Shown here in pieces: positions 53,401-64,000 of a stretch of DNA of 64,000 bases; within the stretch, counting starts at the first letter, position 1, and each line of letters opens with the position of its first letter. The position numbers and the translations under genes were made by a program. Under the pieces are notes generated by a model. The model saw nothing but the letters and a program-made list of their open reading frames with translations, was not told the DNA's origin and searched no databases. Origin of the DNA: Podospora pseudocomata (lineage: Eukaryota > Ascomycota > Sordariomycetes > Sordariales > Podosporaceae); NCBI RefSeq assembly GCF_035222375.1, contig NC_085891.1, positions 558,001-622,000 on the forward strand, written 5' to 3'.

Positions 53401-55105
53401 AGGAGAGGAAAACATAGTCGCATCATAGGTGAGGGCAGTCTCGGACATAGCGCGCCAATAGCTGCAAGGCTATGATGTATGTAGGGGTCCTGTATGGACT
53501 GTGAAACAAGGAGAATTATTCAGACTGCATGAGGGAAAACAGATCAATCGTAACACAGAGACTTTGCATTGGATGGGCGGTAATTGTAATGGGCACGCGA
53601 GAACCTGTCCGTGGAGAAGTGATGTGCAGCATTTTCTCCCCCCCCCCGGCCCATAAGCCACCAACCCTGGTCCAGCTGGACTATAGACCTCGAATAGGGA
53701 ATCACTGGAGTTCAACGCCCGGGGATGGCACATCGACAGTCCTCGCTGATTCTTGGCGAAGCTCCTCACCGAAGCCTCATACGACTGCAGTCATGTATGT
53801 ATGCAAGGCACCTCTATCTCCAGTTCCCAGGATACCGGAGACGAAGAGTTCGCAAATCGCCGGATACAGAAACCCACGGCGGTATTCCGGCGATGTGAAC
53901 CCTGAAACCAGAGGGTGTTCCTGGTACCAAGGATGACTTGCATCCTGTTTAATTTAGTTAAGGTAAGAGAGAGACGTCGTCCCAAAGACCATTAAGGTAG
54001 TGGAGGGCAGCAAGTGCGGTATTTCTGCCAGGTGTGTTGACCTTTGTTCATCGCCAGAAAACATGGTAAGGCTCTCGGCGGTGAGGTGCTCGGTAACGGT
54101 TGTGGAACAGTGGTGACTTTCTGGGACTGTCATTCGTTGGCGTTCGACATCTACACTGGTCTTGTCCGATGTAGCGCCGGCAGATTTGGGGGCTACGGAG
54201 TACTCCTGGGTGAATGAGGCCCATGTGTTGCAGATACCGGTATGCACGGCACAAGGCGACCAGAGACGGGCGTCTGTTGGGAAGTCTTAGATGATGTGCT
54301 GGGAGCCGTATCGGCGGATCATGAACCTTTTTGATGACCATCTCAAACGGTGAAGCCGTGATTGGACAAGGAAATATTTCCGTTGGTGCACGAGCTGCCT
54401 TTTCACATCAAGCGCGTCTGCCGGCACTTTGTTCGAGGCGACCCCACGCTCACCACTGTTTTCCGGGGCCATGCTAGCACGGCTACAGGGGACGGGAGTG
54501 GCTGTTCGCCTGTTTCTGCTCCCGTCCATCTCCCAGCCCAACGGTCCTCAACTAGCCCAAGCAGGAGTCGCCTAATTCCCAATCATCACCAAACCCTCAC
54601 TTTCCACTCTCGCCCGGGCCACCAGATATGCCAAAATTTTGACAGCTACCACACCCGTCCTCCCGCTTTCACCGCCAAGCCATTGACAACTACATCATTT
54701 TGTGGGGCTCAACCATGCCGGGTACATGCATTTGAGCATTTCCTCAGGGGGCCTCCAGAAGACAACTACCACTTTCCACAATTTTTGATATGTTGTCTTG
54801 TGTGTGACTCGACGCTAGGACCAGTCAAAGGTACCCTCAACGCCACCACCCTCACAGCCGCCGAAGATGTCTGGTCCACGAAGCCGATTCAAGGATGGCC
54901 AAGGCCGCTTCGGTATGCCGTCTTATCGAGATGAGGCCTAATCAAGCCAGAGAGAAGCTCTCCAGAGTCCGACATGTCCCGTTTGGTTGTGGAGGCTCTG
55001 TTGGAAACAGAGGTATAAAGATGGACAAATATGCCATACCGGACGAGATAGAATGTGTAAGACACCTCCAGCCCATTATCGGTTTCTAGGCCAGCCCATC
55101 TCACC
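53400..55105. other. Intergenic stretch, no recognised gene
   Basis: Frames at 53529-53936 (plus), 53954-54541 (minus) and 54362-54934 (plus) overlap and none matches a family I know. A nine-C run sits near 53640-53648. Confidence 0.4.
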
Positions 55106-55953
55106 ATGGCAGACTACAACAACCCGTACGAGGACGGTCAGGAGGGGTGGGACCAGGGGTACTCGGACCAGCAGTACTTGAACCAGCAGTACTCGGGTAC
55201 TAACATTCCCCGTACGACTTACATCGACCAGAACGCCCTCACATCTCTTGCCGCCAACGCAGGACCTTCGTACCCATATCTATCTACAGGTTCAGCTAGC
55301 CACGACGACCCAGGGTCCTACATACCGCCTCACCCTGGTCTCGCCACTCAACCCTGGGATATGGGACCATACCAAGTCTGGACAACATCGTCCTTACCTC
55401 CCACTACTACTTATACCATGACATCCGGCGCTTTCTCTGACCCCACTGCCACCGGCTTCCCGGACATTGCTCCCCTCTCGGACAGCTTGCCTCCCATCCC
55501 TGAGCAGTACGTTGTCCGCTGTTCACACTTTCTTTGCAAGATCAAGACTACTGACCCTTAAATATCAGACAGCTCGTGGAGTACCAGAGCAGCTACGACT
55601 ACTCCTACGGCCAAGCTCCTCCTCGAGAACCCAGCTCATCCCCCTCCCAACTCAGATGTGACATCTGCAACGAGAACTTTGCAAATCAAAAGAACTGGGA
55701 CCGTCACCTCACCTCTGAGAAGCACCTGAGCAACGTCGGTGAGGACGACCCCGACGTCCCAAAGTACAGATGCGCATGCACCTACTCGGTAGCTCGGAAG
55801 GACAACTACCGCCGGCACCTCAAGCACTGCGCCTTTCGTATCGACTTTGCCTATGTCTGCACCTGTGGGGAGCCCACTCAGGACAAGGAGTATCATGAGC
55901 AGCATATCGACAATTGCGGACGCAAGAGACATAAGAAAGGGCACAAATGGTAG
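55106..55953 (+). CDS. C2H2-type zinc-finger protein
   Basis: Exons 55106-55506 and 55569-55953 encode 261 residues; the intron (phase 2) splits a Gln codon. The N-terminal half is Tyr/Gln/Pro/Ser/Thr-rich and disordered (YSDQQYLNQQYSGTN), like a transactivation or prion-like region. The C-terminal half has CDICNENFANQKNWDRHLTSEKHL, a C2H2 finger of the long-linker (matrin/U1-like) kind. It is followed by CACTYSVARKDNYRRHLKHC and CTCGEPTQDKEYHEQHIDNC, two atypical C-x-C...H-x-C fingers. It ends in a basic RKRHKKGHKW. A nuclear nucleic-acid-binding role is likely; target unknown. Confidence 0.83.
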
Positions 55954-56419
55954 AATTTGGTTACCTACCTATTCTATGGAATAAGAGGTGGCAACTCTGG
56001 AGCGGTCTATTTCATTTTTGTCTTCGTTTCACGGCTTCATCTCAAGATTTTGGTCCCCACGGACTCGAGAACGTCAGTCGCTTCAGCAACAATTTCCCTT
56101 TTCTTTTCGATTACGGTACCTATCAGCACGCGACTTTTATGATGACATACGACATTTTTTTTGTTATTTGCCCTATCGAGACGTATTCATTTTATTTTTT
56201 TTATATGTTACACGAGACGAGAGTGCCCGGGCATTTATGAGTTGGAAAGGGGGGAGGGGGGAGGGGGGAAAGAGCTGTTCGGCGAGCAAGGGACTAATGA
56301 GGAGGAGGCAAATGGTACCATTTGAATGTCTATTAACATGTTTTCCTTTTTTCTTTTCTTTCTCCAATAATTACAATCGCTTTCCCACCCCATCAACCAT
56401 GACAAGTGAAACCCCCCGA
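55954..56419. other. Convergent intergenic region with a G-tract cluster
   Basis: 3' flanks of the zinc-finger gene (plus) and the AA9 gene (minus). It includes T-rich tracts at 56150-56210 and three runs of six G at 56249-56268. Confidence 0.5.
56249..56268 (+). other. Candidate G-quadruplex
   Basis: GGGGGGAGGGGGGAGGGGGG: three six-G tracts separated by single A, enough guanines to form an intramolecular four-stranded G-quadruplex with minimal loops. It lies between two converging genes. Confidence 0.65.
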
Positions 56420-57370
56420 CTAACCCCTAAAATACCTCCCCTTATTCACCACCGGCGCCTCAGTCCTCTTCACAGCACCACCGGTCCACTTCTGCGTAAC
56501 CGTACTCCTCACCACAACAACCGGCGTCCCATCCGCCCGGCTCATCATCTGCTGTTGCTGCTCATGCCCCACCGGCCTCGCCTGAGGCGCCACCGTCGGC
56601 CCGGGAACCACATACCCCGTCAAGCTCGTCGACACATCAATCAAAATCCCCTCGTCCGTCTCCTTGTAGAACCCCCTCGCATCGAAACTGTCCAGCTTGA
56701 ACGGTTGCGGGACCGGCACAGCCGGCACAGGCGCCTCCACCCAAAGGTTCATACAAACCGGGTAATTCTGCGCGCCTCCCTTGTCCTTGGCAAAGTGAAG
56801 CGCGATGATCTCGTGACGGAGGACATAGGGTCCCGGCTTCAACCCACGCGGGATCTCCACCTGCCACGAGTTATTCCTCGCGATCATCACGTCCGTCGCC
56901 CACTTCCCCGCCGGACTTCCCCATGTCCCTGGCTCTCCCGGCACGAGGACAGGGTCGGAGTCGTCGAGCTTGGTCCAGCGGAGGTTTGTCTTGGAGACAG
57001 ATCCGCACCCGTCAGCGGTGTTGAGGCAGGGGGCGATGTAAGCCAGCACCGGGCCGACGTGGCCGATCGGCCAGCCGTTCCACTGGATGTGAACCTTTTC
57101 CCCCGCCCGAACGGGGGCGTGGGCCGAGGGGGGAGCGCCGGACTTGTGGCAGATGATCTCGGCCGAGGCGTACTCTGCCGGGCCGACGTAGCCGTCGTCG
57201 GCGTTGGAGGAGGACCAGCCTACCCGGTTGGGGAAGTTGGCGATGTTGGGGCGGGGGTCGAAGCCGTTGTAGAGCACGCCGTTGACGAGGATGTGGGCGA
57301 GGTGGGAGTGAGCCAAGACTTGGGAGGCTGCGGCTCCCAAAAGGAGGAGGGAGGTCGAAAGGGAGGGCAT
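56420..57370 (-). CDS. AA9 lytic polysaccharide monooxygenase (formerly GH61)
   Basis: One exon encodes 316 residues. The signal peptide is residues 1-20 (MPSLSTSLLLLGAAASQVLA); cleavage leaves His21 (HSHLAH) as the mature N-terminus, the first ligand of the copper histidine brace. The second His is His104 in NGWPIGHVGPV, and the axial Tyr is Tyr203 in AQNYPVCMNLWV, with Gln201 two residues before. YVLRHEIIALH (182-192) is also conserved. Cys74 and Cys206 probably form the usual disulfide. These copper enzymes oxidatively cleave cellulose or hemicellulose outside the cell. Beyond the catalytic domain (about residue 245) is a Gln/Arg/Val-rich tail of 70 residues with no CBM1 and no clear GPI signal, which is unusual. 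Confidence 0.93.
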   Translation of the reverse strand: MPSLSTSLLLLGAAASQVLAHSHLAHILVNGVLYNGFDPRPNIANFPNRVGWSSSNADDGYVGPAEYASAEIICHKSGAPPSAHAPVRAGEKVHIQWNGWPIGHVGPVLAYIAPCLNTADGCGSVSKTNLRWTKLDDSDPVLVPGEPGTWGSPAGKWATDVMIARNNSWQVEIPRGLKPGPYVLRHEIIALHFAKDKGGAQNYPVCMNLWVEAPVPAVPVPQPFKLDSFDARGFYKETDEGILIDVSTSLTGYVVPGPTVAPQARPVGHEQQQQMMSRADGTPVVVVRSTVTQKWTGGAVKRTEAPVVNKGRYFRG

Positions 57371-59911
57371 GCTGTCAGATTATGCAGGTTGCCGGGAGCC
57401 GAAAAATAATCAACAGCAGGAAAAGGGGGGGGAGGGATGGGAATAAAAGATGTGAGCTATAGGGTTCAGTCCTTTGAGAGTGAGCTGATCAGGCGGCTAT
57501 TGTTGGCGGCAAGTGGACAAGACAGCCCAGCCTGTTGTGTTGGGATGACAAGCAAATCCAGATATTGGGGTGCAGAGACGGTTGATATTTATCCTTATTG
57601 GAGACAATAACATGATGATCTGGAGCTGGCTTGCCGAGTGGGCTCCGCATGATCGTTCTGCTAAGAGATTCAAATTGCATCTCACGCCTCTTCCCGTTCC
57701 CTGTTGCAGAGAAAGAAGGCACGGTTCGGCCGTAATGCGGTCTCTTGCCGTCTTGTCGATGATGAAGCCTGGTTGCTGGGATCCATCGTGGTGTTTGTTC
57801 TGTCAGGGGTCCACTTACACAGTGGGTTGCCAACATTGTACATGGAAAAAGACCATGGTGTTTGCTCTGCAATGCCTCTTTTGGGAAAATGCAAGGTTAG
57901 GAACCAAGGACCGAGGACTCCCGCCGATCTCCTCACCGAATCCTCACCTCATGATCCAAAACAATGAATCCTTGAGACGTTGCAGACACCAACAAAGAGA
58001 GAAATGGTGATGATCCGGCAGGGAGGGGCAGAAAAGACTTGTCACGGAAGGGAGCGTTGCGTTATTTGTCCAATTCAGTTAGTGTCATTTGTCCCATCTG
58101 CCACGCCGGATAAAACGTCTCTTGTTCTTCAGGCTTGAATGGGCCGGTAGTCAAGTGTGGATCCGCGGATCAACACACCCACGCCGCTGTTTTCTGGGGA
58201 ATGTGGGGCTCGAATTCATCTATCTGAGATGCTGCTTGTTAGTTACCTGTTCCGTGTTTGAGGGTTTTCAAATGATGTACAAAATGCGGCAGATTCTCTC
58301 GGCGGGAAAATACCCACTGCAGTTGAGCTAGTTTTCTTTCTGATTTTGATTTGAAGTCATTCTTTCAACTATACGCTCGAAAAAGTTTCTTCGGTCTTGG
58401 AATCGATATCCAGCCCCTGCACCATGTCCCCCACGCAGACTTCCTCACCCCCATGGAACACACCTGACAACGGTTCTGAAATCTGTGCCGCTAATGGAAA
58501 TGCACTTCATTGACCGGTCCCTCTCAAAGGATGCGGCACAGGAGGCCTATTGCCAAGTCGGGGAACTGTCCAGGGCAGCCTTAGTAACCCATGGCTTACA
58601 TGGTGCCAATCAGGAAGCCAGGCACAGGGGGGCCGACAACGACATATGGCCTAGGGGCGGTTTATATAGGGCTGGTTTTCATGCAGCTTCCTTATGGGTA
58701 CCAAACCTGACCTCACTCATGGTGAACAAGGGGACCCGAGTGAATGGGATCCAGGTCCAGACCTGCTTCCATGCCATCACTGTTGATCTCTCGAAGACGA
58801 TATCAAATCCGCATCAAGTCAGAAATTTCTGTTGGTTATTACTCATTTCTTGGTACCCATCCTCACTTGATCCTGTTTCGCCCTCTCTGTCCTGTCACCA
58901 TTCCCCTGACATCAACCAAGAATTCACCTACCTGGCCGAGACCCTGCAAACCTGTCCCTCAACATGCCGGCCCCAACGGACATTTTCACTCTTGCCTCCA
59001 ACCCCAGCCAGGTGGTGGGCGTGGTATTCCGGTTTCCAAACAATGACCAGTGCGGTTCACCAACATGGATCCAAGGATGCCATGCCATCCAACCTCCCTC
59101 CCAGACCTCCCTCACCGAAACCTCGTATCCCCTCACCTCCTCACCTACCACCCCAACCAACCAGCCAAAAACCCCGAATCTCCGCTTGCGTAACAACGGA
59201 AAGGCCCTTCCCTTCCAGTTTCATGCCCGCCAAAGTTCCACAACATATTGGGCTTATAGTCGGCTTCCGTTCGCGGGAGTCGGTGCGTTCTAACCCGTGT
59301 GGCTTGCCTGGGGGTGGTGTGATCCCGGACGCCTCAAGAGATGTGGCTTTCAGGGGTTTGGTCCCTGGGAAATGGCTGACGGAGATATTATCGAGACTGG
59401 TTTTGAATTGATAGACGCGGTGTGAAGGGCCCGAAGACCGGTTCACCGTTCAAAGCACGCCGAACAACATTCTTTGTGAGCCAAGAAAGGAAGATGCACC
59501 GAGGCAGCCAAGAGTTGGCCGCCTTTAAGACCACCCCAGGCCAAATTCGCAAAGAGATCTTGTTCAGCACTCCGCTGGAAAGAAAGTAGGAACCGTACCA
59601 AAAGACAAAGAACCAATCTATTGTGCTTTCAAGTTTGAAACCAAGAACAGAAAAATCCATTAAGCTAAATAATTAAATCATTAAACGCCATATACTTGTG
59701 TCAATCCCAAGTTCCCAACCCCATCTTCCCAGCCCCACCTATGCTCGACGAGCCGCCCCAAAGGTTACCCAAAATATATACATGCCCCCACCCCCTCCAC
59801 AACCATCACACGGTCAAAAATCATATCATCCGAAGCGAAAGCCTTTTGTTTGTAATCAATCCCTTTTGTGTGTCCCTCCTTTCATACATACCATCCACTC
59901 TCCGTCATATC
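57371..59911. other. Long intergenic region with no convincing gene
   Basis: A 109-residue plus-strand frame from 58964 and a longer overlapping frame from 58485 have Pro/Ser/Thr-rich composition and no family resemblance; I do not call them genes. 57371-57480 is the AA9 promoter. The right end is the 3' flank of the GT2 gene. Confidence 0.4.
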
Positions 59912-62096
59912 TCACCACCTCCAAGAACAAAACAAAAAGTAATGCACAATATACAAATTATACCCATTCAGTATCAACAACGGCAGCGTGTGATACCAAG
60001 GAAAGTCATTCTTTAACCTGTACGTCACCGCGCTAATCACACCGCCAATCGTCAGTATCGTCCAGAACCAACAGAGCAGCCTCATGTTTCTAAACTTGTT
60101 GCTCTTCTTGTGCGCCTTCTTGTCGCCCGACGCCGCCCAGAGGAGCTCAATCCCAAACAGGCGGTCTTTGATGGCTGTGAGGTAGGCGTACGACTGGACT
60201 ATCATGACGTGCTGGACGTTGAAGCCGTATTTGGCCTTGGCCCAGAAGCGGAAGAGCAGGGAGCCGTAGATGATGGAGGGGATGGCGAAGGCGAGGTTGT
60301 AGTACTTGAACCATTCGGGGCGGAAGATGAGGAGGAGGGTGCCCGGGATGGGGGAGATGAAGATTCCGAGGGAGACGGCCGAGTAGTAGAGGAGACCTGT
60401 TGATGTCAGCATTGATCGCAATAAAGGGATCGGAAAACGTCGAGGGTAAACACACCACAGAGATAGCAAACCTTCTGAATGAAGGAAAGGTTTGAAGTCC
60501 AGAAATGCTTGGTCGTCAGGAGCGTCGTGCTGCCTCTGGCCCAGCGCATCTGCTGCGAGAAAAAGGAGCGTGGGGTGTTGGGGCAGATGCCCGTCGCCAA
60601 GCAGAGAGGCACGTACTTGACCTTCCAGCCGCGGTCAACAGCACCGAAACTGCATCTCGTTAGCCCCACTGTCATCTCCCGTCAACAGCCAGAGCAGTCA
60701 AGACTCACCCAGTATGAACATCCTCCGAAAACCCAATCTCGGCCGTCCCTCCCACCTCGACCAGCGCCTCCCTTCTGTACACGGCATTGCTCCCCACACA
60801 AATCGACGCACCCCATTTGTTCCGGTTCACCTGCACCACGCGATAAAACAACTCCTGCGTCGCTCCAGCACCCTGCTCAACCCAAGTCTGGTCATCAGTC
60901 ACCCTGAAAAACTGCGGACTCTGGATGATAGCCGTCTTGGGATCCGCCATGTGCTCAACAACAAGCTCCTTGAGGAAATCGGGACGAGGGCAGAAATCAG
61001 CGTCAAAGATGGCAAAGAACTCCCCCTCCGTCCTGGCAAAAGCCCACCGAAGGTTGCCCGCTTTGCGCAGCCTTGGACGGTCCTCACGGACAATGTAGTT
61101 GAAGCCGTACTTCTCTGCCAGAGCCTTGATGGCCGGTTGGTCACCATCGTCAAGGACATAAACCTTGAGCTTTGCCGCGGGCCAATCAAGCTTGATGACG
61201 TGCTGGTAGGTGTTCTCGATAATCTCCAAGGGCTCAGAGCAGCAAGGCAGGTAGACATCCACCGTCGGGGCAGTCTCATCGTTGATCGGGTACTTCTCGA
61301 CCAGCTCCCGGTGGCCCTTGTAGTCCCAATCCTTGCCGACCACACCGACAAAGTACGAGATGATGAGGTAGACGTTGAGGAAGCCGACAAAGACACCGTA
61401 CCAGGCGAAGATGGGCGCGCAGACGGAGAAGAGCCACATGCCAGCCGAGAGGGTGAAGAAGGAAAAGAGGCCAAAGATGTAGAGCGGGATGCGGTTCGTG
61501 TGCAGGTACATCATCTTCTCCTCGTCGGTTGGGCCGGTGGGGAAGACCAAGCCTGGTTCCTCCCTTGGGCAGTAGGTCTCCCGGAAGCGTTCATAGAGAC
61601 GCTTGAATGGATTCCTGGATTTCTTTCTGGGCGTAGCGGCTGCCTCCTCGCCGGCCTTCTCCGCGTCAGTAGAAGAGAAAGCAACAGGTTGGGTGCCCTT
61701 CTCAACGTCAGCACCGGCCTTTTCATTGAACACTTCCTCCTGTGGTAAAGCGGCAGTCTGCTGAACATGTCAGTATCTGGTTCAACCTTGAATCAGGAAG
61801 CAGATTGCTTACGATTGTCTCCCCCCTTGTTGTTTGTGTTGGGGGCGGCCGTGTCAGTGCTCTTGCAGGAGGGGTGACATCGGCAACGGGGAGGTCCTGA
61901 GTTGGCCAGCGTTAGTACATCACACGGCGATATTAACCATGGTTGCACTTACTCCAGATGTCCTCCTCGAAGACGCACTCTGTGCTGACGAGTCCACATC
62001 TGATGGGTCTCTGAAAGGATCTGGAGTGGCCAGGCTTAAACTGGAACTCGGGGTCTCTGGTATCCCGGGCCGAAGCTGATCCTGACGAGGCGCCAT
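59912..62096 (-). CDS. Processive family-2 glycosyltransferase (cellulose-synthase-like)
   Basis: Exons 61953-62096, 61813-61896, 60709-61760, 60456-60649 and 59912-60396 encode 652 residues; every junction is GT-AG and in frame. The first two short exons give a Ser/Pro/Thr-rich cytoplasmic N-terminus. Two membrane helices follow (LYIFGLFSFFTLSAGMWLF and FAWYGVFVGFLNVYLIISYF). The catalytic domain has YVLDDGDQPAIKALA (UDP-binding DD, about 278-292), AIFDADFCPRPDF (D-x-D), GFSEDVHTGF (catalytic ED) and FFSQQMRWARG (Q-x-x-RW), the full processive D,D,D,QxxRW set. Four further helices end the protein. Fungal relatives (Cps1/GT2 type) make surface polysaccharide needed for hyphal growth. Plasma-membrane enzyme. 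Confidence 0.92.
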
Positions 62097-62808
62097 CCCG
62101 ATCTATAGCTGCGCCTGTATCGGCAGCGAGGCTGGAAAGGGGAAGGGAAAGAAAGAAAAGACTGGTCGTGGAGAGGACGACCGACCACGCAGGTGGGAGA
62201 GATCGAAAGGGAAAGAAGAACACAAGAGAGAGACTTGCAACCCAGACGGAGAAAAGAACGACCGTGTGAGGTGTGCAACGCACGACAAGGCCACGATATA
62301 AGACGAGCAGCTTCACGGGGGACAGGCCGGCTGCTTCTCTTCAACGATCTGTGATCCAAGACGGCGGACAGTTGCGGTGACGTTTGCTCGGTACGACGCC
62401 GGCAGTGGCTGCCAGACGATCTCGCCGAAGAGGGAAGACACTATTGAAGCTGAAGAGCTAGGGGGGTAAAAGATACCATCCCACGCCTGCTCAAAACGGA
62501 GGGCGATCGCTTGATAGGGGAAGTGACGTGGTCCCCGGGCCCTGGTCCGTAGAGAAAGAAGCGCCAACCTGAAATGGTGGCCCGCTACACTTCGGCAAAA
62601 GAAAACAACGGGCAGGACAGACGGCCGGTACGAAAGAGAAAAGAGACATGCAGCAGAAGAACACAAAGAAAGAAAAACATGAGATGGAAATTCTGCGGAA
62701 ATTTCGACACACTGCGGAAGGGCTGCGGGACATGAACATGGGGCCACTGCAGGTACCCATTAGCCAGGATGTGGATCCGCGAAGGCTAGACTTTCTGATT
62801 AGACGACG
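62097..62808. other. Intergenic, GT2 promoter/5' UTR and GH12 3' flank
   Basis: No further gene recognised. The minus strand immediately upstream of the GT2 ATG is pyrimidine-rich (long CTTTCCC/TCTTTC tracts, 62130-62230), usual for strongly expressed fungal genes. Confidence 0.5.
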
Positions 62809-64000
62809 TTATAATAGTACAGCACCAACACTTCCGATGATCGACATGTTCAACACTACCAACCATGTCCATGACCATGATGCTGCCCGAGTGTCTGGGG
62901 CGGCCCGAGCAGCACCTGACTTGGACTTGGGAAGCTCCTCGGGCGGCAGTGTTGGGGCTGCTCCGGTGTCGAGCACCATATCGAAGTCCGTGGCCGAAAA
63001 GGTGACATTTTCCACAGAACGGAATGCTTCTGATCCAAAAGCCACCACGCCGACAAACGAGCCAGCTGAGACAAGGCCTTCACGCCAGAGGTATTGCAAA
63101 AGGGGCGAGACCTCTGCCGAGAAACTCAGCGCGTTTCCCTCGGCCACCCACGAGAATACGTTGGTACCTCTCTGGTTTTTTCCGTAGTACAGGGTGCTAG
63201 GGCAGCCACGTTAGCGGGAATCTGTAATGACTGGCCGACTGATGAGTGAGTCCAAACAAAAACAACATACAAGTCCACATTGCCCAAGGTGAGACTTATG
63301 CGAGGTCTGTTTTCGTTCCATCCAAGAGGCTGCGCATGTCCAAATCTCCCGAGCCAAATCATGATTTCCGTCTCGGCCATGGTTTCCTTGACAGACTTGT
63401 CCGCATTGCGATCAGCAAACATGTCGAAGGCCACATTGGCCGTCACGTCAAGGTCGGCCAAGGCTGAGGTATCAACACTCAGTCTCGGTGCCGGTGTCGA
63501 TCCCGCCCCCATGGACCATTTCCCTGTCAGATGCATTGCCGAAATGTTGGATAGCGTGACGGGGAGAGCCGGGGCTGTCAGCTTAACGTGGGGGTAGGAG
63601 TGCACCGTATCCGCCGCCGAGGGCCATTTCCAAGTGGCATCAAAGGCCGGCGGTGAGTCTCGAACCTGGGAATCCTGGTCAGCCCTGAGAACCGTGATAG
63701 CCAGTCAGGTGGGTGGGGGGGAGAGACAAGACAAGACACGGGGCCAAGACTCGGGGGCGGGAAGGGGAGTAGGGGAAAAAGCAGGAATCCGCTCACGTAC
63801 CGACATGCACTGAAAGCCCTGGCCGTCAGGATTCCACGCGTTTGGAACATCTGGTGTCGAGTGAGCCGTGCTTGTTCACTGTCGAGGGGATCTGATTGGG
63901 TACTTACATATCAACTCGCCCGATCGGCTCGTATAAGTCTTTTGGTTGCAGACGGTTGCATCGTACGAGCCAGAGCTTGCAGAAGTCTGTTTGATGCATA
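62809..64000 (-). CDS. GH12 endoglucanase/xyloglucanase with GPI-like tail (5' end beyond the window)
   Basis: Visible exons, in transcription order, are 63908-64000 (cut by the window edge), 63801-63850, 63271-63665 and 62809-63196. Reading: SYDATVCNQKTYTSRSGEL, VPNAWNPDGQGFQCMS, DATWKWPSAADTVHSYPHVKL, ISAMHLTGKWSMG, VAFDMFAD, ETEIMIWLGRFGHAQPLGW, then LYYGKNQRGTNVFSWVAEG and LQYLWREGLV. This is the GH12 jelly-roll. The nucleophile Glu lies in the ETEIMIW segment (E-x-MIWL) and the acid/base Glu in the EAF segment (FGSEAF). The catalytic domain is complete except for its N-terminus. After it comes a Ser/Ala/Pro linker and a hydrophobic end (WLVVLNMSIIGSVGAVLL), which looks like a GPI-anchor signal and would hold the enzyme at the cell surface. 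That is rare in secreted GH12 enzymes. Confidence 0.9.

Noticed and set aside
58485-59411. 308-codon plus-strand frame without ATG at its start
   Set aside because: Low-complexity composition, no family resemblance and no supporting start; not called.
60714-61748. 344-codon plus-strand frame
   Set aside because: Exactly antisense to the third exon of the GT2 gene, whose motifs are unmistakable.
62648-63187. 179-codon plus-strand frame
   Set aside because: Antisense of the last GH12 exon.
63650-63700. TCTCGAACCTGGGAATCC looked like a minus-strand tRNA T arm
   Set aside because: No cloverleaf can be built around it, and it spans a GH12 splice acceptor.

Overview
The window reads as nuclear DNA of a filamentous ascomycete, most likely a sordariomycete of the Sordariales (Podospora/Chaetomiaceae type). 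The evidence is short GT-AG introns of about 45-70 nt with CTAAC/CTGAC branch sites, a fungal intron-containing tRNA-Glu, and fungus-specific families: HET, an NLR with lipase-like, NB-ARC and TPR parts, DUF7708, DUF6601, DUF1996, AA9 and GH12.

Layout. 0-23 kb is a decayed accessory region. It holds a Fot1/pogo transposase relic (2.2-3.1 kb), a tRNA-Glu(CTC) with a 22-nt intron (4.56 kb), two nucleotidyltransferase-like genes (5.8-6.8 and 7.7-8.6 kb), and a tannase pseudogene and a kinase-like fragment separated by a perfect 40-bp-TIR hairpin element (8.8-10.2 kb). An acyl-protein-thioesterase-like gene (10.7-11.6 kb), a broken LTR-element relic (11.9-12.6 kb) and an OrsD/DUF3505 relic (12.9-14.1 kb) follow. 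Next come a lipase-like NLR with an almost homogeneous 42-residue TPR array (15-18.9 kb), a divergently placed DUF6601 membrane protein, and a Gypsy fossil with a solo LTR inserted in it (20.6-21.6 kb).

23-37 kb holds an epoxide-hydrolase-like gene with one premature stop, a large unrecognised gene of strongly skewed composition, a DUF7708 gene divergent from an AAA ATPase, a NicO-type nickel transporter, a SAM methyltransferase and a frame-broken multipass membrane protein.

37-64 kb is gene-dense. It holds an intact HET-domain gene, two tandem secreted DUF1996 genes (one with a GC-AG intron), an unrecognised gene, a signal-peptidase-I-like gene convergent with an MBOAT/wax-synthase-like gene, and a small secreted protein. 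It continues with a YdeI/OmdA-domain gene divergent from a flavin monooxygenase, an F-box/LRR pseudogene, a C2H2 zinc-finger gene, an AA9 polysaccharide monooxygenase, a processive GT2 glycosyltransferase, and a GH12 glucanase with a GPI-like tail that runs off the window end.

How the genes relate. The NLR, DUF7708 and HET genes are the kind of non-self-recognition and cell-death genes that gather in fast-evolving fungal regions next to transposon remains. AA9, GH12, GT2 and DUF1996 act on cell-wall or plant polysaccharide or are secreted. Several host genes carry isolated 1-nt frame breaks, so either recent decay or assembly indels must be considered.
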